Below are positions 23,601 through 33,734 of a DNA stretch of 64,000 bases, one piece after another; the first letter of the stretch is position 1, and each line of letters opens with the position of its first letter. Both the position numbers and the translations under genes were made by a program. The notes below the pieces were generated by a model. It was not told the DNA's origin, ran no database searches, and was given only the letters and a program-made list of their open reading frames with translations. The DNA comes from Saccopteryx bilineata (Eukaryota > Chordata > Mammalia > Chiroptera > Emballonuridae), in the NCBI RefSeq assembly GCF_036850765.1, contig NC_089492.1, positions 289,452,590 to 289,516,589 of the forward strand. Direction: 5' to 3'.

Positions 23601-26600
23601 AATTGCTGCTTCCTACCCCTCTCCCCGCCCCCCTTTCTCTCTGCCTCTCCCTTTTCCTTCTTTCTAAAGTCAATAAAATAAAAAAATTAAAAAAAACCCC
23701 ACTTTAATAGTAACATCTTAACACTGTATAATGATGTAAACCATGTAATTTTAGGGATCTTTTTTTCCTCCAGGGATTCTTATTTATTTATTTTTTATAA
23801 CTTTCAGAGAAATGAAGGAGGAGAGAGAAACATTGATTTGTTGTTCCCTTACCCATGCAGTCACTGGTTGATTCTTGTGTGTGCCCTGACTAGGGCTTGA
23901 ACCTGCAACCGTGGTGTTTCAGGACAGTGTTCTCTAACTAACTGAGGTACCCGGCCAGGGCCTTCTGATTTTTCTTATATTACTTTTATGCTATTTGTGA
24001 CATATCTCTGAAATTGTGCTAAACCCAGTGTCCTAAGGGTTTTCTGTATTGTTCTCTTCTATGACGTTTGTAAGTTTTAGCTCTAATATTTAGGTCTTTG
24101 ATCTCCAGCCTTCCAGTCCTCCCGCAAAGAGAAACGTTTACTTCTCAGGCAGCCACACAAGTGACCAGAGAGGAAGCTTAAATCAGCCTCCCCGGTCCAG
24201 GATTTCAGTGGGTTAAGGGGAACAAGTGTGCGAAAACTCTGGTGGGACAATTTTTTTTATTGATTTTAGAGGGAGAGAAGCATCGATTTTCTGATCATCT
24301 TTTTTTTTTTTTTTTTTTTTGTATTTTTCTGAAGTTGGAAACAGGGAGGCAGTCAGACAGACTCCCACATGTGCCGGACCGGGATCCACCAGGCATGCCC
24401 ACCAGGGGGCGATGCTCTGCCCGTCTGGGGCGTCACTCTGCTGCAATCAGAGCCATTCTAGCCCCTGAGGCAGAGGCCATAGAGCCATCCCCAGCTCCCA
24501 GGCCAACTTTGCTCCAATGGAGCCTGGGCTGCAGGAGGGGAAGAGAGAGACAGAAAGGAAGGAGAGGGGGAGGGGTGGAGAAGCAGATGGGCGCCTCTCC
24601 TGTGTGCCCTGGCCGGGAATCGTACCCGGGACTCCTGCACGCCAGGCTGACGCTCTACCACTCAACCAACTGGCCAGGGCCTCTGATCATCTTTATGCAT
24701 TCATTGGTTGACACTTGTATGTGCCCTGACTGGGGATTGAATCCATCACCTTGGTGTATTGGGATGATGCTTTAACCAACTGAGCTGCCCAGCCAGTGCA
24801 GGGGCAAGTTTTAATTTGAGGAACTTGCCATTTGTGGCGAGGGGCTTTAGCACCACATCTTTCTGGACAGTGGACCCTTTGCTTCTGAAAAGGTTCCATT
24901 GTCAGGTTCCAACGTGGCTCAGTTCTTTGGTTCTGGGGGGGGGGGCGACTTTGGTCCCGGATGCAGCTGGAGGTCAGGGTCCTCTCTGCGCTCGCTTCAG
25001 CTGCATGATTTGTGGTTTTGGTCTGTTGTCTCTGATTGAATCCGTTTTTGAATAAATTTCTCTGTATGATTTAAGGAAAGGATCCAACTTTTATCATTTT
25101 AAGATTTTATATAGGCCCTGGCTGGTTGGTTCAGTGGTAGAGCATCGGCCTGGCGTGCAGGAGTCCCGGGTTTGATTCCCAGCCAGGGCACACAGGAGAG
25201 GCGCCCCACCTGCTTCTCCACCCCTCCCCCTCTCCTTCCTCTCTGTCTCTCTCTTCCCCTCCTGCAGCCAAGGCTCCATTGGAGCAAAGTTGGCCCAGGC
25301 GCTGAGGATGGCTCTGGTTGCAACAGAGCAATGCCCCAGATGGGCAGAGCATCGCCCCCTGGTGGGCATGCCTGGTGGATCCCGGTCCCGCGCATGTGGG
25401 AGTCTGTCTGACTGCCTTCCTGTTTCCAACTTCAGAAAAATAAAAAATGAAAAAAAAATTTTTATTTATTGATTGTACAGGAAGAAATGGGGAAGTGGGG
25501 AGTGAGAAGTATCAGCTCATAGTTGCTTCACTGTAGTTCATGGATTGCTTGTCATATGTGCCTTGACGGCAAGTCCAGGGTTTTAATCCGGCGACCTCAG
25601 CATTCCAGGTTGACTCTGTCCACTGTGCCACCACAGGCCAGGCAATTACAGTCTTTCTAGGAAGTTCAGAGTTGGTTCAGGCCGGACAGCTCCTTAATAT
25701 TTCAATGGGTATTTCTACAAACAAAGATAGTACATAACCGTACCACAACCACCCAGAACAGGGCAGTAATGTTGCTCCAGTACTCTTACTTAAGTTTCGT
25801 CCATTGTCCCAGTCATCTGTGTGGGCCCGGTATGTCGTTACACAGCTTTAGTGCCCTTCAGTCTGGAACAGTTAGTTCCTCCCACATTGCTGCCTTTTGT
25901 GATGATGGCAGTTTTGGAGAGTACATATAGACTGTCTCTAGTGACTAGACCTTGGCTGCAGCCAGAGGACGTGCACAGTGGCCCAGGCTGATCAGACTGG
26001 ACATCCTGTGACAGAGACGTTAGCCTCATGTTCGCTGTGCTTGCTTGGCTGAGCGTGCTTTGGCCAGGAATTCCACTCCAGCTGTGACCAGGTGTGCTCT
26101 TTCCTCCTGGGTGCCATCACTGCTCGCTCGCCTCCTTAGGTGGACAGAGCCCTTTGGTAGGCAGAGCCAGGAAATGCATGCATGTGTGAAACTGCACACG
26201 CCATATACAGGGGGTTCTTGGGTTACAACAGTCTAGACATACGACATTTCGAGTTTACAATGCTCACTCCCGTAAAAACTTTTAAAAAAATGAGAAGCGA
26301 GTGTTTTGGCTTACGCCCATTAGCGTCATACTTACGGACTATGGGGGCGAATTAGTTTGCTTGCACACAGTAGAAGAATATGCTGTAACGCAGTATGAGT
26401 GAGGGAGTTGGCAGCACCCAGTACACCATTTTGGACTGTTAAAAGTGCAAGTGTTCTGTTTGTGTTAGGTTAGGGTGTGTTTCAACTTACACCAAAATTC
26501 GGGTTACGTCACTGATAGGAATGGAACTGCTATAACCTGAGGATTTGCTGTATGTTTAAGTGGATGCATATGTGCATGCACACACACCTGTGTCTCCTGT

Positions 26601-29600
26601 TTATTAAGATTTGTGCCCCTGGTTGGTTGGCTCAGTGGTAGTAAGAGCGTTGGCCTGGCGTGCAGAAGTCCCAGGTTCTATTCCTGGCCAGGGGACACAG
26701 GAGAAGCGCCCATCTGCTTCTCCACCCCTCCCCCTCTCCTTCCTCTCTGTCTCTCTCCTCCCCTCCCGCAGCCAAGGCTCCATTGGAGCAAAGTTGGCCT
26801 GGGCACTGAGGATGGCTCTATGGCAGGGGTCCCCAAACTTTTTACACAGGGGGCCAGTTCACTGTCCCTCAGACCATTGGAGGGCTGGACTATAAAAAAA
26901 AAACTATGAACAAATCCCTATGCACACTGCACATATCTTATTTTAAAGTAAAAAAACAAAACGGGAACAAATATAACATTTAAAATAAAGAACAAGTAAA
27001 TTTAAATCAACAAACTGACCAGTATTTCAATGGGAACTATGCTCCTCTCACTGACCACCAATGAAAGGTGCCCCTTCCGAAAGTGCGGTGGGGGCTGGAT
27101 AAATGGCCTCAGGGGGCCGCATGTGGCCGCGGGCCGTAGTTTGGGGACCCCTGCTCTATGGCCTCTGCCTCAGGCGCTAGAATGGCTCTGGTTGCAACAG
27201 AGCAACGCCCCAGATGGGCAGAGCATCGCCCCCTGGTGGGCATGCCTGGTGGATCCTGGTCAGGCTCATGCAGGAGTCTGTCTGACTGCCTCCCTGTTTC
27301 CAACTTCAGAAAAATACAAAAAAAACAAAAAAAGATTTATGCATTTGCATCGATTGTTCCACTCGCTCTGACACCCAGGGCTTGCTCTCGTTAAGCCATT
27401 CCCCTTCCTTGTTTGCAAGTCCCTTCTTTGATGTAAGAACCCTGGCTGTGGTTATTCTCAGTGTCTATACGTTGTTGCTCAGTCCCTTTGTGTGTGTTCA
27501 ACGCCTTGATCACATGGACCACTTTCTCAGCCGTGGATCACAACCTGAGGGGAGTCTCACTAGTTCTGTCCTGGTGGCCTTGCCCCAGCCACATTGACCA
27601 AGACCTTCGCCCTGCCTACTATGTGGTCACAAGATCCTGGGCACCCGGCCGCTGAGCACTCTGGCCTGGCTGCAGCCAGAGGACGTGCACAGTGGCCCGG
27701 GCTGATCAGACTGGTGATGTGATTAGGGAGTGTGAGCTCCAGAGGGGACTCTGCTGCCTGAGTGCAAGCCCAGCCGATACATACCTGCTGGATGTGTGAC
27801 CTTGGTCCAGTCCATCTCTCTCCGTTTCCTCGTCTGTGAAAACGAGGGTGATGATACTACATACTTCATGGGGTTTTTACAGAAATTAAAGACTATATGT
27901 AACACGCCTAAAACGTAGTGCTGTATTCTGACAAGAGATTGCTGTTGTTATTCATCGCTCCTTTACCAGAACGTCAGCCCTACAAGGATGAATGAGTCCA
28001 GCATGTAATAGGTGTAAATGTTTATTGAATGAATGGTCTTATTAGGACATAATTGGGGCTAATTGTTCAGGGGACAGTGAGCATGTCTTTATATTAATAT
28101 GAAACTTAGAGTTCCGGAAGTGGGAACACGTCTGTCTGTTCCTGGTGGTAGGATGGTCTCATGTTTCCTAAGGATCTTTGTCAGCGGTGATGGCTGACCT
28201 CGCCACCTTGTAAGTAGTCATGGATTTGTCACTTTTATCTCTCTCTCAGGACCACCTTTCACCCACCAGCGGACACCACAGAAAATGGTCTATTTTGGGA
28301 AATCTTCTTGTAAAAGCAACTATGAGAATTACATTGAGATCATAAAGTACGTCTTCGGCTCCTACAAGAGAGAGGCTCCTCTTATCGTCAACACAATGGG
28401 CTGGGTGACAGGTAAGCCCTCAGAGGAATGTCCAGCAGCAAGGGACGGACGTGGGAGTCAGCTCGTGGCTGTAGGCACTGTCCGGAGCCCGTGTTTAGGT
28501 GATCCTTCTGGTTGATGATTGCTCTGTCTGGGAATAAGCGGCCCGGTTTCCCGTGGGAACACTCAGCCCATGTTGTCCCCTTCCTCGCAGATGAAGGGCT
28601 TCTGCTGCTCGTGGATCTGATCCGCCTGCTGTCTCCCAGCCACGTGGTCCAGCTCAGCTCCGGCCGCTCTAAGTTCATGCCGAATCTCACCCCTGACTAC
28701 GTGGACGACACCGACGGCCTGTACACGAGGAGCAAGTCCAAGGTCAGAAACAGGGGCTTCCTTCTGCCAGAGTTTGCAGACAGTCTGGAGTTTGGCGACG
28801 AGGACAAGGAGAGTCCAGTGTCCTTTACTGGACATCAGCTGATCTGCGTCCAGACGGACTTTGCCTTTAGAAAAACTCCAAGAAATAGGTAAAGAAACTA
28901 TCATGGCTGAAGGGTTAAGTTGTTTTTCAGTTTATCAAGGCCTGTCCTCAATTCCTTTTTTTTTTTTTTTTAATTTTTTTAAAATGGATTTCTGAGAGGG
29001 ATGTCAGTTCATTACTGCACTTACTGGTGCATTCCCTGGTTGCATCCCTGCTCAGGGGTTGAACTTGCAACTTTGACATATTGGGACGAAGCACTAACCA
29101 ACTGAGCTACCTAGGCCCGGGCTGTCCTCAGTTCCCAAGAGCAGAAAGTCCTCTAAGACATCGGAGCTCTTGCTCAGCTGTAATGCATGAAGGAGAGTCA
29201 GCAGTGTCCCGGGTGCAGCAGCCAGCGAGGTCTCCAGCTCAGGTCACCAGGAGCTGCGATGTGAAGGTGTCTTGCCGCTTCGCGTCTTCCCCGGGCTTTA
29301 TAGAAAGGCGGGCTGTGCAGAGACTCAGGCGTGAATGTGAGCTGCATAGTGACAAGTGTACTGTTTCTGAGTGGGGGTGGGCCTGTAGGGGGAAGTCCCT
29401 GCTCACCTCCTGCCGATTTCCTTTTCAGAGAGTCACATAACAGAGTTTTCCGTGACTTGGCTGTGTTAGCTTACCTTGGCCAGCTGCAGCCCGCGGCGCC
29501 AAAACCACTGCAGCCCCTGAATGGTCTGACACCCTACCAGGTAGGACCTGAACTTGTGCGGGCATCAGCTGTACCTAGCGAATACTTCTGTGGGTTCCTG

Positions 29601-31215
29601 TGTGCTGAGCACTCTTCTGTTGTACAGCTCTTCTCTCGTTTCATCCTCAGAACCATCCTCCCGTGTCGGTTCGGTGACTGTTCTCATTCTGCAGGTGGGA
29701 GGCTTTGTCTTCCAGCAGAAGGGGCAGAGCTGGCCTCAGACCCGGGCAGTCCGCCTCCAGGGTCCATGCTCTTAATGCCGTGTGGTGCGGTGTGGTGCTG
29801 GGCACAGCCCTCGTGCTGGTTAACGGTGTCTGCCTAGCCCCAGAGCTGACTGTGGGATTGAACCCAGCAGTCTGGTTCCAGAACTTTCACTTCTGAGCCA
29901 TGTGTGACTCTGTTTGTCATCTGCAGCATGGAGATGGTACCAACCTAGTAGAATGGTGGCACCTGGCCGCCAGCGAGTATCCTTAGAGCTTGGCATGTTG
30001 CTGTCCAAAGTCATATCTAGCACCAAAGTATTTGCATCTTGGAATCCAAGCTCTAAGAATTATTCTGGGAAGAAACCACCTTAATATTAGGATTACAGGT
30101 GGTGGGAGAATAAACAAGCAGCGTTTTCTTTTTAGTGAGAGACAGGCAGGAAGGGAGAGAGATGAAAAGCATCGATTCTTCGTTGTGACACCTTAGTTGT
30201 TCATTGATTGCTTTCTCATATGTGCCTTGACGGGGGACTCCAGCGGAGGGATTGACCCCTTGCTCGAGCTGGCGATCTTGGAGTTTTGAAACTGGGTCCT
30301 CAGCCTCACAGGCTGATGCTCTATCCACTGCGCCACTGCCTGGTCAGGCTTAATTCAATATGTTACATAGGAAGTGAGCTGCAGCTTTTCTCACTGATGT
30401 AATTTGACTTTCTTGCAGTAGAGGCGTCTGAATGGGGTCTTCACAGTCACCTGTGACTGTTAACTCCTGTAGGATATCTATAAACTTGTGTTTTGTGTGT
30501 CCCTTTAGACAAGAAAGTTCCAGGTATTAAGTTTAGATTTCTAGCACATAGCAATGGTACACAGAACTTGGTGTAAATTTCATAGGTTCTCTATAGTAAA
30601 GCAGTAAAACTCTGAGCACATGCTGGTTGGTGTTTCCATTCTGTCCAGATACTTTTTGGTAGACAGTTTGGCAGACATAACTTTAGCTAGCAGGCTAGTC
30701 AGCTGATAAAAATTAAAAGTAGTTTTCAGTTAGAATTAATAGAAGGAGGTAGGGTATTAAAGGGGGTTATTTATATGGTTACGGAAGAAAATCTGACTTA
30801 GGGTAGTGAACACACAATGATAGATTACTTATCATAGAATTGTATACTTGAAACCTATGTAATTTTATTTACCAGTGTCATCTAAAAAATTGAACAATAA
30901 TAAAGAATTTCTAGAGAAAGACGCACGTTTGTTTTCTAGGTCCCTTTCAATGCCGTCGCCCTCCGGGTTATTCACGCTGATGTCGCGCCTACCCATATCC
31001 TGTATGCTCTGAATGCCAGCTGGGTCGGCCTCTGCAAGATCCTGGATGATGTCAGAGGATATGTGAATGGACCTATCCTGCTCGCCCAGACTCCAATCTG
31101 TGATTGTTTGGGGTTTGGTGAGTGAGAGAGAAATGTGTCTATAAATTTACCCACTTCTTTGGCTGTTGATAGCTGGTCTTGACCGGGTAGCTGCCGGCCC
31201 CAGGGGTCCGAGAGC

Positions 31216-31252
<37 letters not shown>

Positions 31253-33734
31253 CATAGTGGGCCTCGGGCTGGAGGGCAGGAAGGAAGCAGCTCTCTCTCT
31301 GCTCCTGCCGCTCCCCTAAATCTGGGGTTCCTGAGCTTCCTTCTCACTTGGCATGTTTTCCCACCATCTCACCGACTGCTGGGGCTTGAAGTCCATCTTT
31401 TTTTTTTTTTTTTGAGTGAGAGGAGGGGAGATGGACAGACTTCCGCTTGTGCCCCAACTGGGATCCACCCGGCAGCCCCCATCTGGGGTCAATGTTCTGC
31501 CCATTACGGGCTGATGTTTGAATCAACCAAGTTGTCTTTAATGCCTGAGGCTGATACTTGGCCCAATGGACTCATCTTCAGTGCCTAGGGCCGACACTCA
31601 AACCAATTGAGCCACTGGTTACAAGAGGAGAAGAGGGAGAGAAGGGGGAGAGGGAGGGGAAGAGAAGCAGAAGGTCACTTCTCTTCTTCCCTGACTGGGG
31701 ATCGGGAAACCAGGACGTCCATATGCCTGGCTGACATTCTTTCCACTGAGCCAACCGGCCAGAACCTTGAAGTCCATCTTTATGCTGACTTCCCATAGGA
31801 TCTGTCCAGCCCCATCGTGCATCTAAGTTGCAGGCCCAAGCTCCCCGTGCACCTCTCTGCTGGACAGCTCCCTGGCATCTAGGTCTTAGTCCAAAACTGA
31901 GGTCCTGATGTTCTCCCCACATCCCCTTCTTCCATCCCACACTCCTGTTCACTTGGGTCCTTCAAATGGACCTTCAGGACTCATGAGGTCAATAAATGTT
32001 GGTGAATGTTTCTGGACAGTGACCTAAAATTAGCAAAACTCTTAAATAATTATAAATTTCTGACTTAACAATACTGTACTTAAAAGCGTTTCCAGCCTGA
32101 CCAGGCGGTGGTGCAGTGGATAGAGCATCAGACTGGGATGCCGAGGACCCAGGTTCGAGACCCCGAGGTCGCCAGCTTGAGCGCAGGCTCATCTGGTTTG
32201 AGCAAAAACTCACCAGCTTGGACCCAAGGTCACTGGCTCAAGCAAGAGGTTACTTGGTCTGCTGAAGGCCCATGGTCAAGGCACATATGAGAAAGCAATC
32301 AATGAACAACTAAGGTGTTGCAATGCGCAACGAAAAACTAATAATTGATGCTTCTCATCTGTTCGTTCCTGTCTGTCTGTCCCTGTCTATCCCTCTCTCT
32401 GACCCTGTCTCTGTAAAAAAATAGTAATAATAATAAGAAAATAAAATAAAAATTAAAAACAAAAAAGCGTTTCCAGAGAAATGGTGTCACTTTGCCCAGA
32501 CCATGAAGGAACTGGTGGTGGGAAAAGTTGAGTCTTTTCTGTGCCCCCCCCCCCCCCGCCCACCTCTCACCTGTGTGTGCCGGAGGTAGGAGGGACAGGA
32601 CTCTGGTGTGATGACCACTTGGGTGCCCCACAGCTGAGCGAGAAGTATATCAAGTCTTTCCACACTCACTCCATCTCTTACTGCTTTGTATTTTCAAAGT
32701 AAAACCCCGTTGAAATCGAAACTTATATTACAAGAGTTTTTTGTAGTTCGGCGTGGCAGGGAGGTTGGAGAGCTCTCGGAAAGGGGGATTTGGTATATTT
32801 TGTGTGTCCTCCAGGAGTGTGTCGGGGGATCGACATGGAGAAGAGGCTGTTCCACATCCTCACGCCCGTGCCTCCAGAGGAGCTGAGGACCGTGAACTGC
32901 CTGCTTGTAGGAGCCATTTCTATCCCACGGTGTGTCCTCAAGAACCAGGTGAGCGTGGTCCCCAGGGCCACACTGGAGGAGCAAGGCCGTGGGCCCAGCA
33001 GAGTCAGAGTCATTAGGCAGGTTATTGTTGGGGACACTTACACAACATTGAGGCTGCAGGATCCCGAGGCCTGAGGCAGGGCCTGACCTCCCTTGCTCAT
33101 GGCCAGGAGTCCTAGGGGAGAGCCATCTGCCAGGAGGTGCAGTGGGGGAAGGGGGCAACGGTGGCCTCCCCGGAATCCCCCTCCTGGGGCAGCAGGGGGA
33201 GGGGCAGCACGGCCTCCCCAGGATCCCCCTCCTGGGGCAAGAAGGTGGGCCTCAGGTGCACTCACAGAAAGGTCGTGCTGGCCAAAGGCGTCTCTGTGGC
33301 CCCAGAGCCAATTGCAGAGCCTGTGCGTGGCCTGGCTGTTCCTCTCCTTCTTCCCTGCTGGTGTGAGAGGGAGACGCCCACACTTCCCACATGTGCTGGT
33401 GGAGGTGTCTGGAGCTGACCAGAAGGAGGCGTCTCCTGTGCCTGAGCCCAGCCGTCCGGGGCCCCGTGAGGGACAGGGAAGTGGACCGCACTAAGGCCCG
33501 CTTTCAGCCCTGTCTCCTGCAGAGACAGACTGGGCGGGTTGGGGGTGTGTCCACGCAGCCTCTCTGTTTCCATTGCAGCATGGGCACGAGGGGATGATCC
33601 CTTACGTCACGACAGATTATAATCTTGGCATTCCTGGATCATCAGAGGAGATCGGAGCAAGAGAAACTGAGGCAACGCCTAAAGAGAAAGAGAAACAACA
33701 CCCAAAAGCTAAATTCTACCGAAAATCAAACTGA
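14611..33734 (+). CDS. NOL9: NOL9, polynucleotide 5'-hydroxyl kinase, complete in 12 coding exons
   Basis: NOL9 is a nucleolar kinase that phosphorylates RNA 5' hydroxyls during ITS2 removal in pre-rRNA processing, with LAS1L. Coding exons: 14611-14994, 16491-16710, 17505-17632, 19962-20097, 20237-20333, 21878-21975, 28250-28411, 28591-28888, 29429-29540, 30940-31117, 32815-32948 and 33579-33734. Every junction is GT-AG and the phases add up to 2103 nt, 700 residues plus TGA; human is 702. The ATG has a strong context (A at -3, G at +4). The N-terminus is Arg-rich (RRPRCRLRILRWCGRRRLRR), fitting nucleolar targeting. The P-loop GAQDVGKS is at residues 301-308, followed by YLECDLGQTEFTPPG and the conserved LIVNTMGWV. 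The C-terminus is Lys/Glu-rich. No disabling change is seen; the gene looks functional. Confidence 0.97.
15165..15390 (+). repeat. Ancient MIR-like repeat in NOL9 intron 1
   Basis: The order 'fraction of cells in a tail' is not meaningful here; what is seen is the MIR-type series CATTTAATAGTCCCAGC, TTTACAGAGGAAGGAACGGAGG, AGAGCTAGGATCTGAACCC. It is diverged, as expected for a pre-eutherian SINE. Confidence 0.6.
15541..15926 (-). mobile_element. Rhin-1-type SINE in NOL9 intron 1
   Basis: Full-length copy on the minus strand with poly-A tail. The target duplication TATGTCAGAAGC is perfect at 15529-15540 and 15927-15938. It is antisense to NOL9. Confidence 0.9.
16004..16374 (-). mobile_element. 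Long tRNA-type SINE in NOL9 intron 1
   Basis: Starts GCCTGACCGGGTGGTGGCAC on the minus strand, with the family's internal blocks and an A-rich tail. The 10-bp target duplication GAAACCTGTC is at 15994-16003 and 16375-16384. It ends about 115 bp before NOL9 exon 2. Confidence 0.88.
16799..17202. mobile_element. Non-autonomous hAT transposon carrying a nested SINE
   Basis: Terminal inverted repeats CAGTGGTCGGCAAAC and GTTTGCCAACCACTG are exact reverse complements apart from one base. The 8-bp target duplication is GCCTAGAC at 16791-16798 and GCCTGGAC at 17203-17210. A short tRNA-type SINE (plus, 16867-17046) with its own duplication AAATTTCTTTTG / AAATTTATTTTG lies inside, so it came later. 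The hAT part has no open frame. Both are in NOL9 intron 2. Confidence 0.88.
17877..18210 (-). mobile_element. Long tRNA-type SINE in NOL9 intron 3
   Basis: Minus-strand copy starting CCTGACCAGGTGGTGGTGCA, with all internal blocks and a long A/T tail at 17877. I could not settle the target duplication. Confidence 0.8.
18444..18769 (+). mobile_element. Long tRNA-type SINE in NOL9 intron 3
   Basis: Plus-strand copy from CCTGACCAGGCGGTGGTGCA to poly-A, flanked by the perfect 15-bp duplication AAGATTGTTAGACAG at 18429-18443 and 18770-18784. Confidence 0.92.
19141..19332 (-). mobile_element. Short tRNA-type SINE in NOL9 intron 3
   Basis: Minus-strand copy of the CCTGACCTGTGGTGG family with duplication TGATAGAAAGTCT / TGATAGGAAGTCT at 19128-19140 and 19333-19345. 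Confidence 0.85.
20716..21057 (-). mobile_element. Diverged Rhin-1-like SINE in NOL9 intron 5
   Basis: Reverse-complement of the Rhin-1 pattern (head near 21057, GGGGCGATGCTC body, T run at 20718) but with many substitutions and small deletions, so older than the copies with perfect duplications. Confidence 0.7.
21176..21561 (+). mobile_element. Rhin-1-type SINE inside an older SINE, NOL9 intron 5
   Basis: Full-length plus-strand copy with the perfect 16-bp target duplication AAAAGAGAGGCAAGGA at 21160-21175 and 21562-21577. It interrupts an older minus-strand SINE that resumes to about 21731. Confidence 0.9.
22057..23297. mobile_element. Four-level nest of SINEs in NOL9 intron 6
   Basis: Level 1 is a plus-strand Rhin-1-type SINE (22057-22182 and 23051-23297). 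Level 2 is a minus-strand long tRNA-type SINE (22183-22320 and 22826-23050), flanked by CCCCTCTCCTTCCTT and CCCCTCTCCTTTCTT. Level 3 is a minus-strand short tRNA-type SINE (22321-22495 and 22718-22825), flanked by CTTAGTT at 22314-22320 and 22826-22832. Level 4 is a plus-strand sibling of level 3 (22496-22717) with the perfect duplication AAAGCATCAACTCCC at 22481-22495 and 22718-22732. Confidence 0.88.
23490..23698 (+). mobile_element. Short tRNA-type SINE, diverged, NOL9 intron 6
   Basis: Starts CCTGATCTGTACTGGCGCAG, contains GCTGGTTTAAAACC and an A-rich tail. More diverged than the family consensus seen elsewhere in the window. Confidence 0.75.
23770..23961 (-). mobile_element. Old tRNA-type SINE, NOL9 intron 6
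   Basis: Minus strand, head near 23961 (GGCCCTGGCCGGGTACCTCAG), body with TTGAACCTGCAACC on the plus strand, and a T-rich tail near 23770. Diverged. Confidence 0.6.
24248..24803 (-). mobile_element. Old SINE interrupted by a Rhin-1-type SINE
   Basis: The outer minus-strand SINE covers about 24248-24301 and 24694-24803 (ending CTGAGCTGCCCAGCCAGTGC on the plus strand). A full-length minus-strand Rhin-1-type SINE at 24302-24681 interrupts it, with the perfect duplication TCTGATCATCTT at 24290-24301 and 24682-24693. Confidence 0.85.
25114..25455 (+). mobile_element. Rhin-1-type SINE, internally shortened
   Basis: Plus-strand copy; compared with the full form it lacks the stretch between GGGGATGGCTCT and GGTTGCAACAGAGC. 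It is followed directly by a minus-strand SINE at 25456-25645 (CCTGGCCTGTGGTGGCACAG head on the minus strand). Confidence 0.82.
25953..26000 (+). repeat. First copy of a 48-bp near-identical duplicated segment
   Basis: The segment starting TGGCTGCAGCCAGAGGACGT and ending GCTGATCAGACTGG recurs at 27667-27714 with one mismatch. I do not recognise it as part of a known repeat family. Confidence 0.7.
26205..26556 (+). mobile_element. Mariner/Tigger-like non-autonomous DNA element
   Basis: The ends are inverted: ATACAGGGGGTTCTTGGGTT at the left, and at the right CTATAACCTGAGGATTTGCTGTAT, whose reverse complement aligns with it. TA dinucleotides at both termini fit a Tc1/mariner-type insertion. 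No transposase frame is present. Confidence 0.6.
26614..27335 (+). mobile_element. Rhin-1-type SINE split by a hAT transposon
   Basis: The SINE (plus strand) covers 26614-26823 and resumes at 27162 at the matching point (CCTCTGCCTCAGGCGCTAGA), ending in poly-A near 27335. The 330-bp insert between carries hAT ends, so the hAT moved after the SINE. Confidence 0.9.
26824..27153. mobile_element. Non-autonomous hAT transposon inside a SINE
   Basis: Inverted ends CAGGGGTCCCCAAACT and AGTTTGGGGACCCCTG are perfect reverse complements. The 8-bp target duplication CTCTATGG is perfect at 26816-26823 and 27154-27161. A related copy in reverse orientation lies at 36151-36514. No open frame of transposase size. 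Confidence 0.92.
27667..27714 (+). repeat. Second copy of the 48-bp duplicated segment
   Basis: Matches 25953-26000 with a single A/G difference; the flanking bases are not obviously alike. Both copies are in NOL9 intron 6. Confidence 0.7.
28955..29122 (-). mobile_element. Old tRNA-type SINE in NOL9 intron 8
   Basis: Minus strand; the plus strand reads AACCAACTGAGCTACCTAGG near the head and has a T run at 28955. Diverged, without a visible target duplication. Confidence 0.6.
30127..30350 (-). mobile_element. Long tRNA-type SINE, internally deleted, NOL9 intron 9
   Basis: Starts GCCTGACCAGGCAGTGGCGC on the minus strand and keeps the AATCAATGAACAACTAAGGT block and tail, but the GCTTGAGC-unit region is shortened relative to other copies. 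Confidence 0.78.
31217..31250. repeat. (TC)n microsatellite
   Basis: About 17 uninterrupted TC units in NOL9 intron 10. Confidence 0.9.
31401..31765 (-). mobile_element. Diverged Rhin-1-like SINE in NOL9 intron 10
   Basis: Minus-strand element with head near 31765 (TTCTGGCCGGTTGGCTCAGT) and T run at 31401. The perfect 16-bp duplication CTTGAAGTCCATCTTT at 31385-31400 and 31766-31781 survives although the body differs strongly from the main Rhin-1 type, which suggests a distinct subfamily. Confidence 0.8.
32096..32462 (+). mobile_element. Long tRNA-type SINE in NOL9 intron 10
   Basis: Plus-strand, full length, with the perfect 14-bp duplication AAAAGCGTTTCCAG at 32082-32095 and 32463-32476. 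Confidence 0.92.
33163..33239 (+). repeat. Two-unit tandem repeat in NOL9 intron 11
   Basis: Two copies of GGCCTCCCC-(GG/AG)A(A/G)-TCCCCCTCCTGGGGC at 33163-33190 and 33211-33239, period about 48 bp. Confidence 0.7.
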
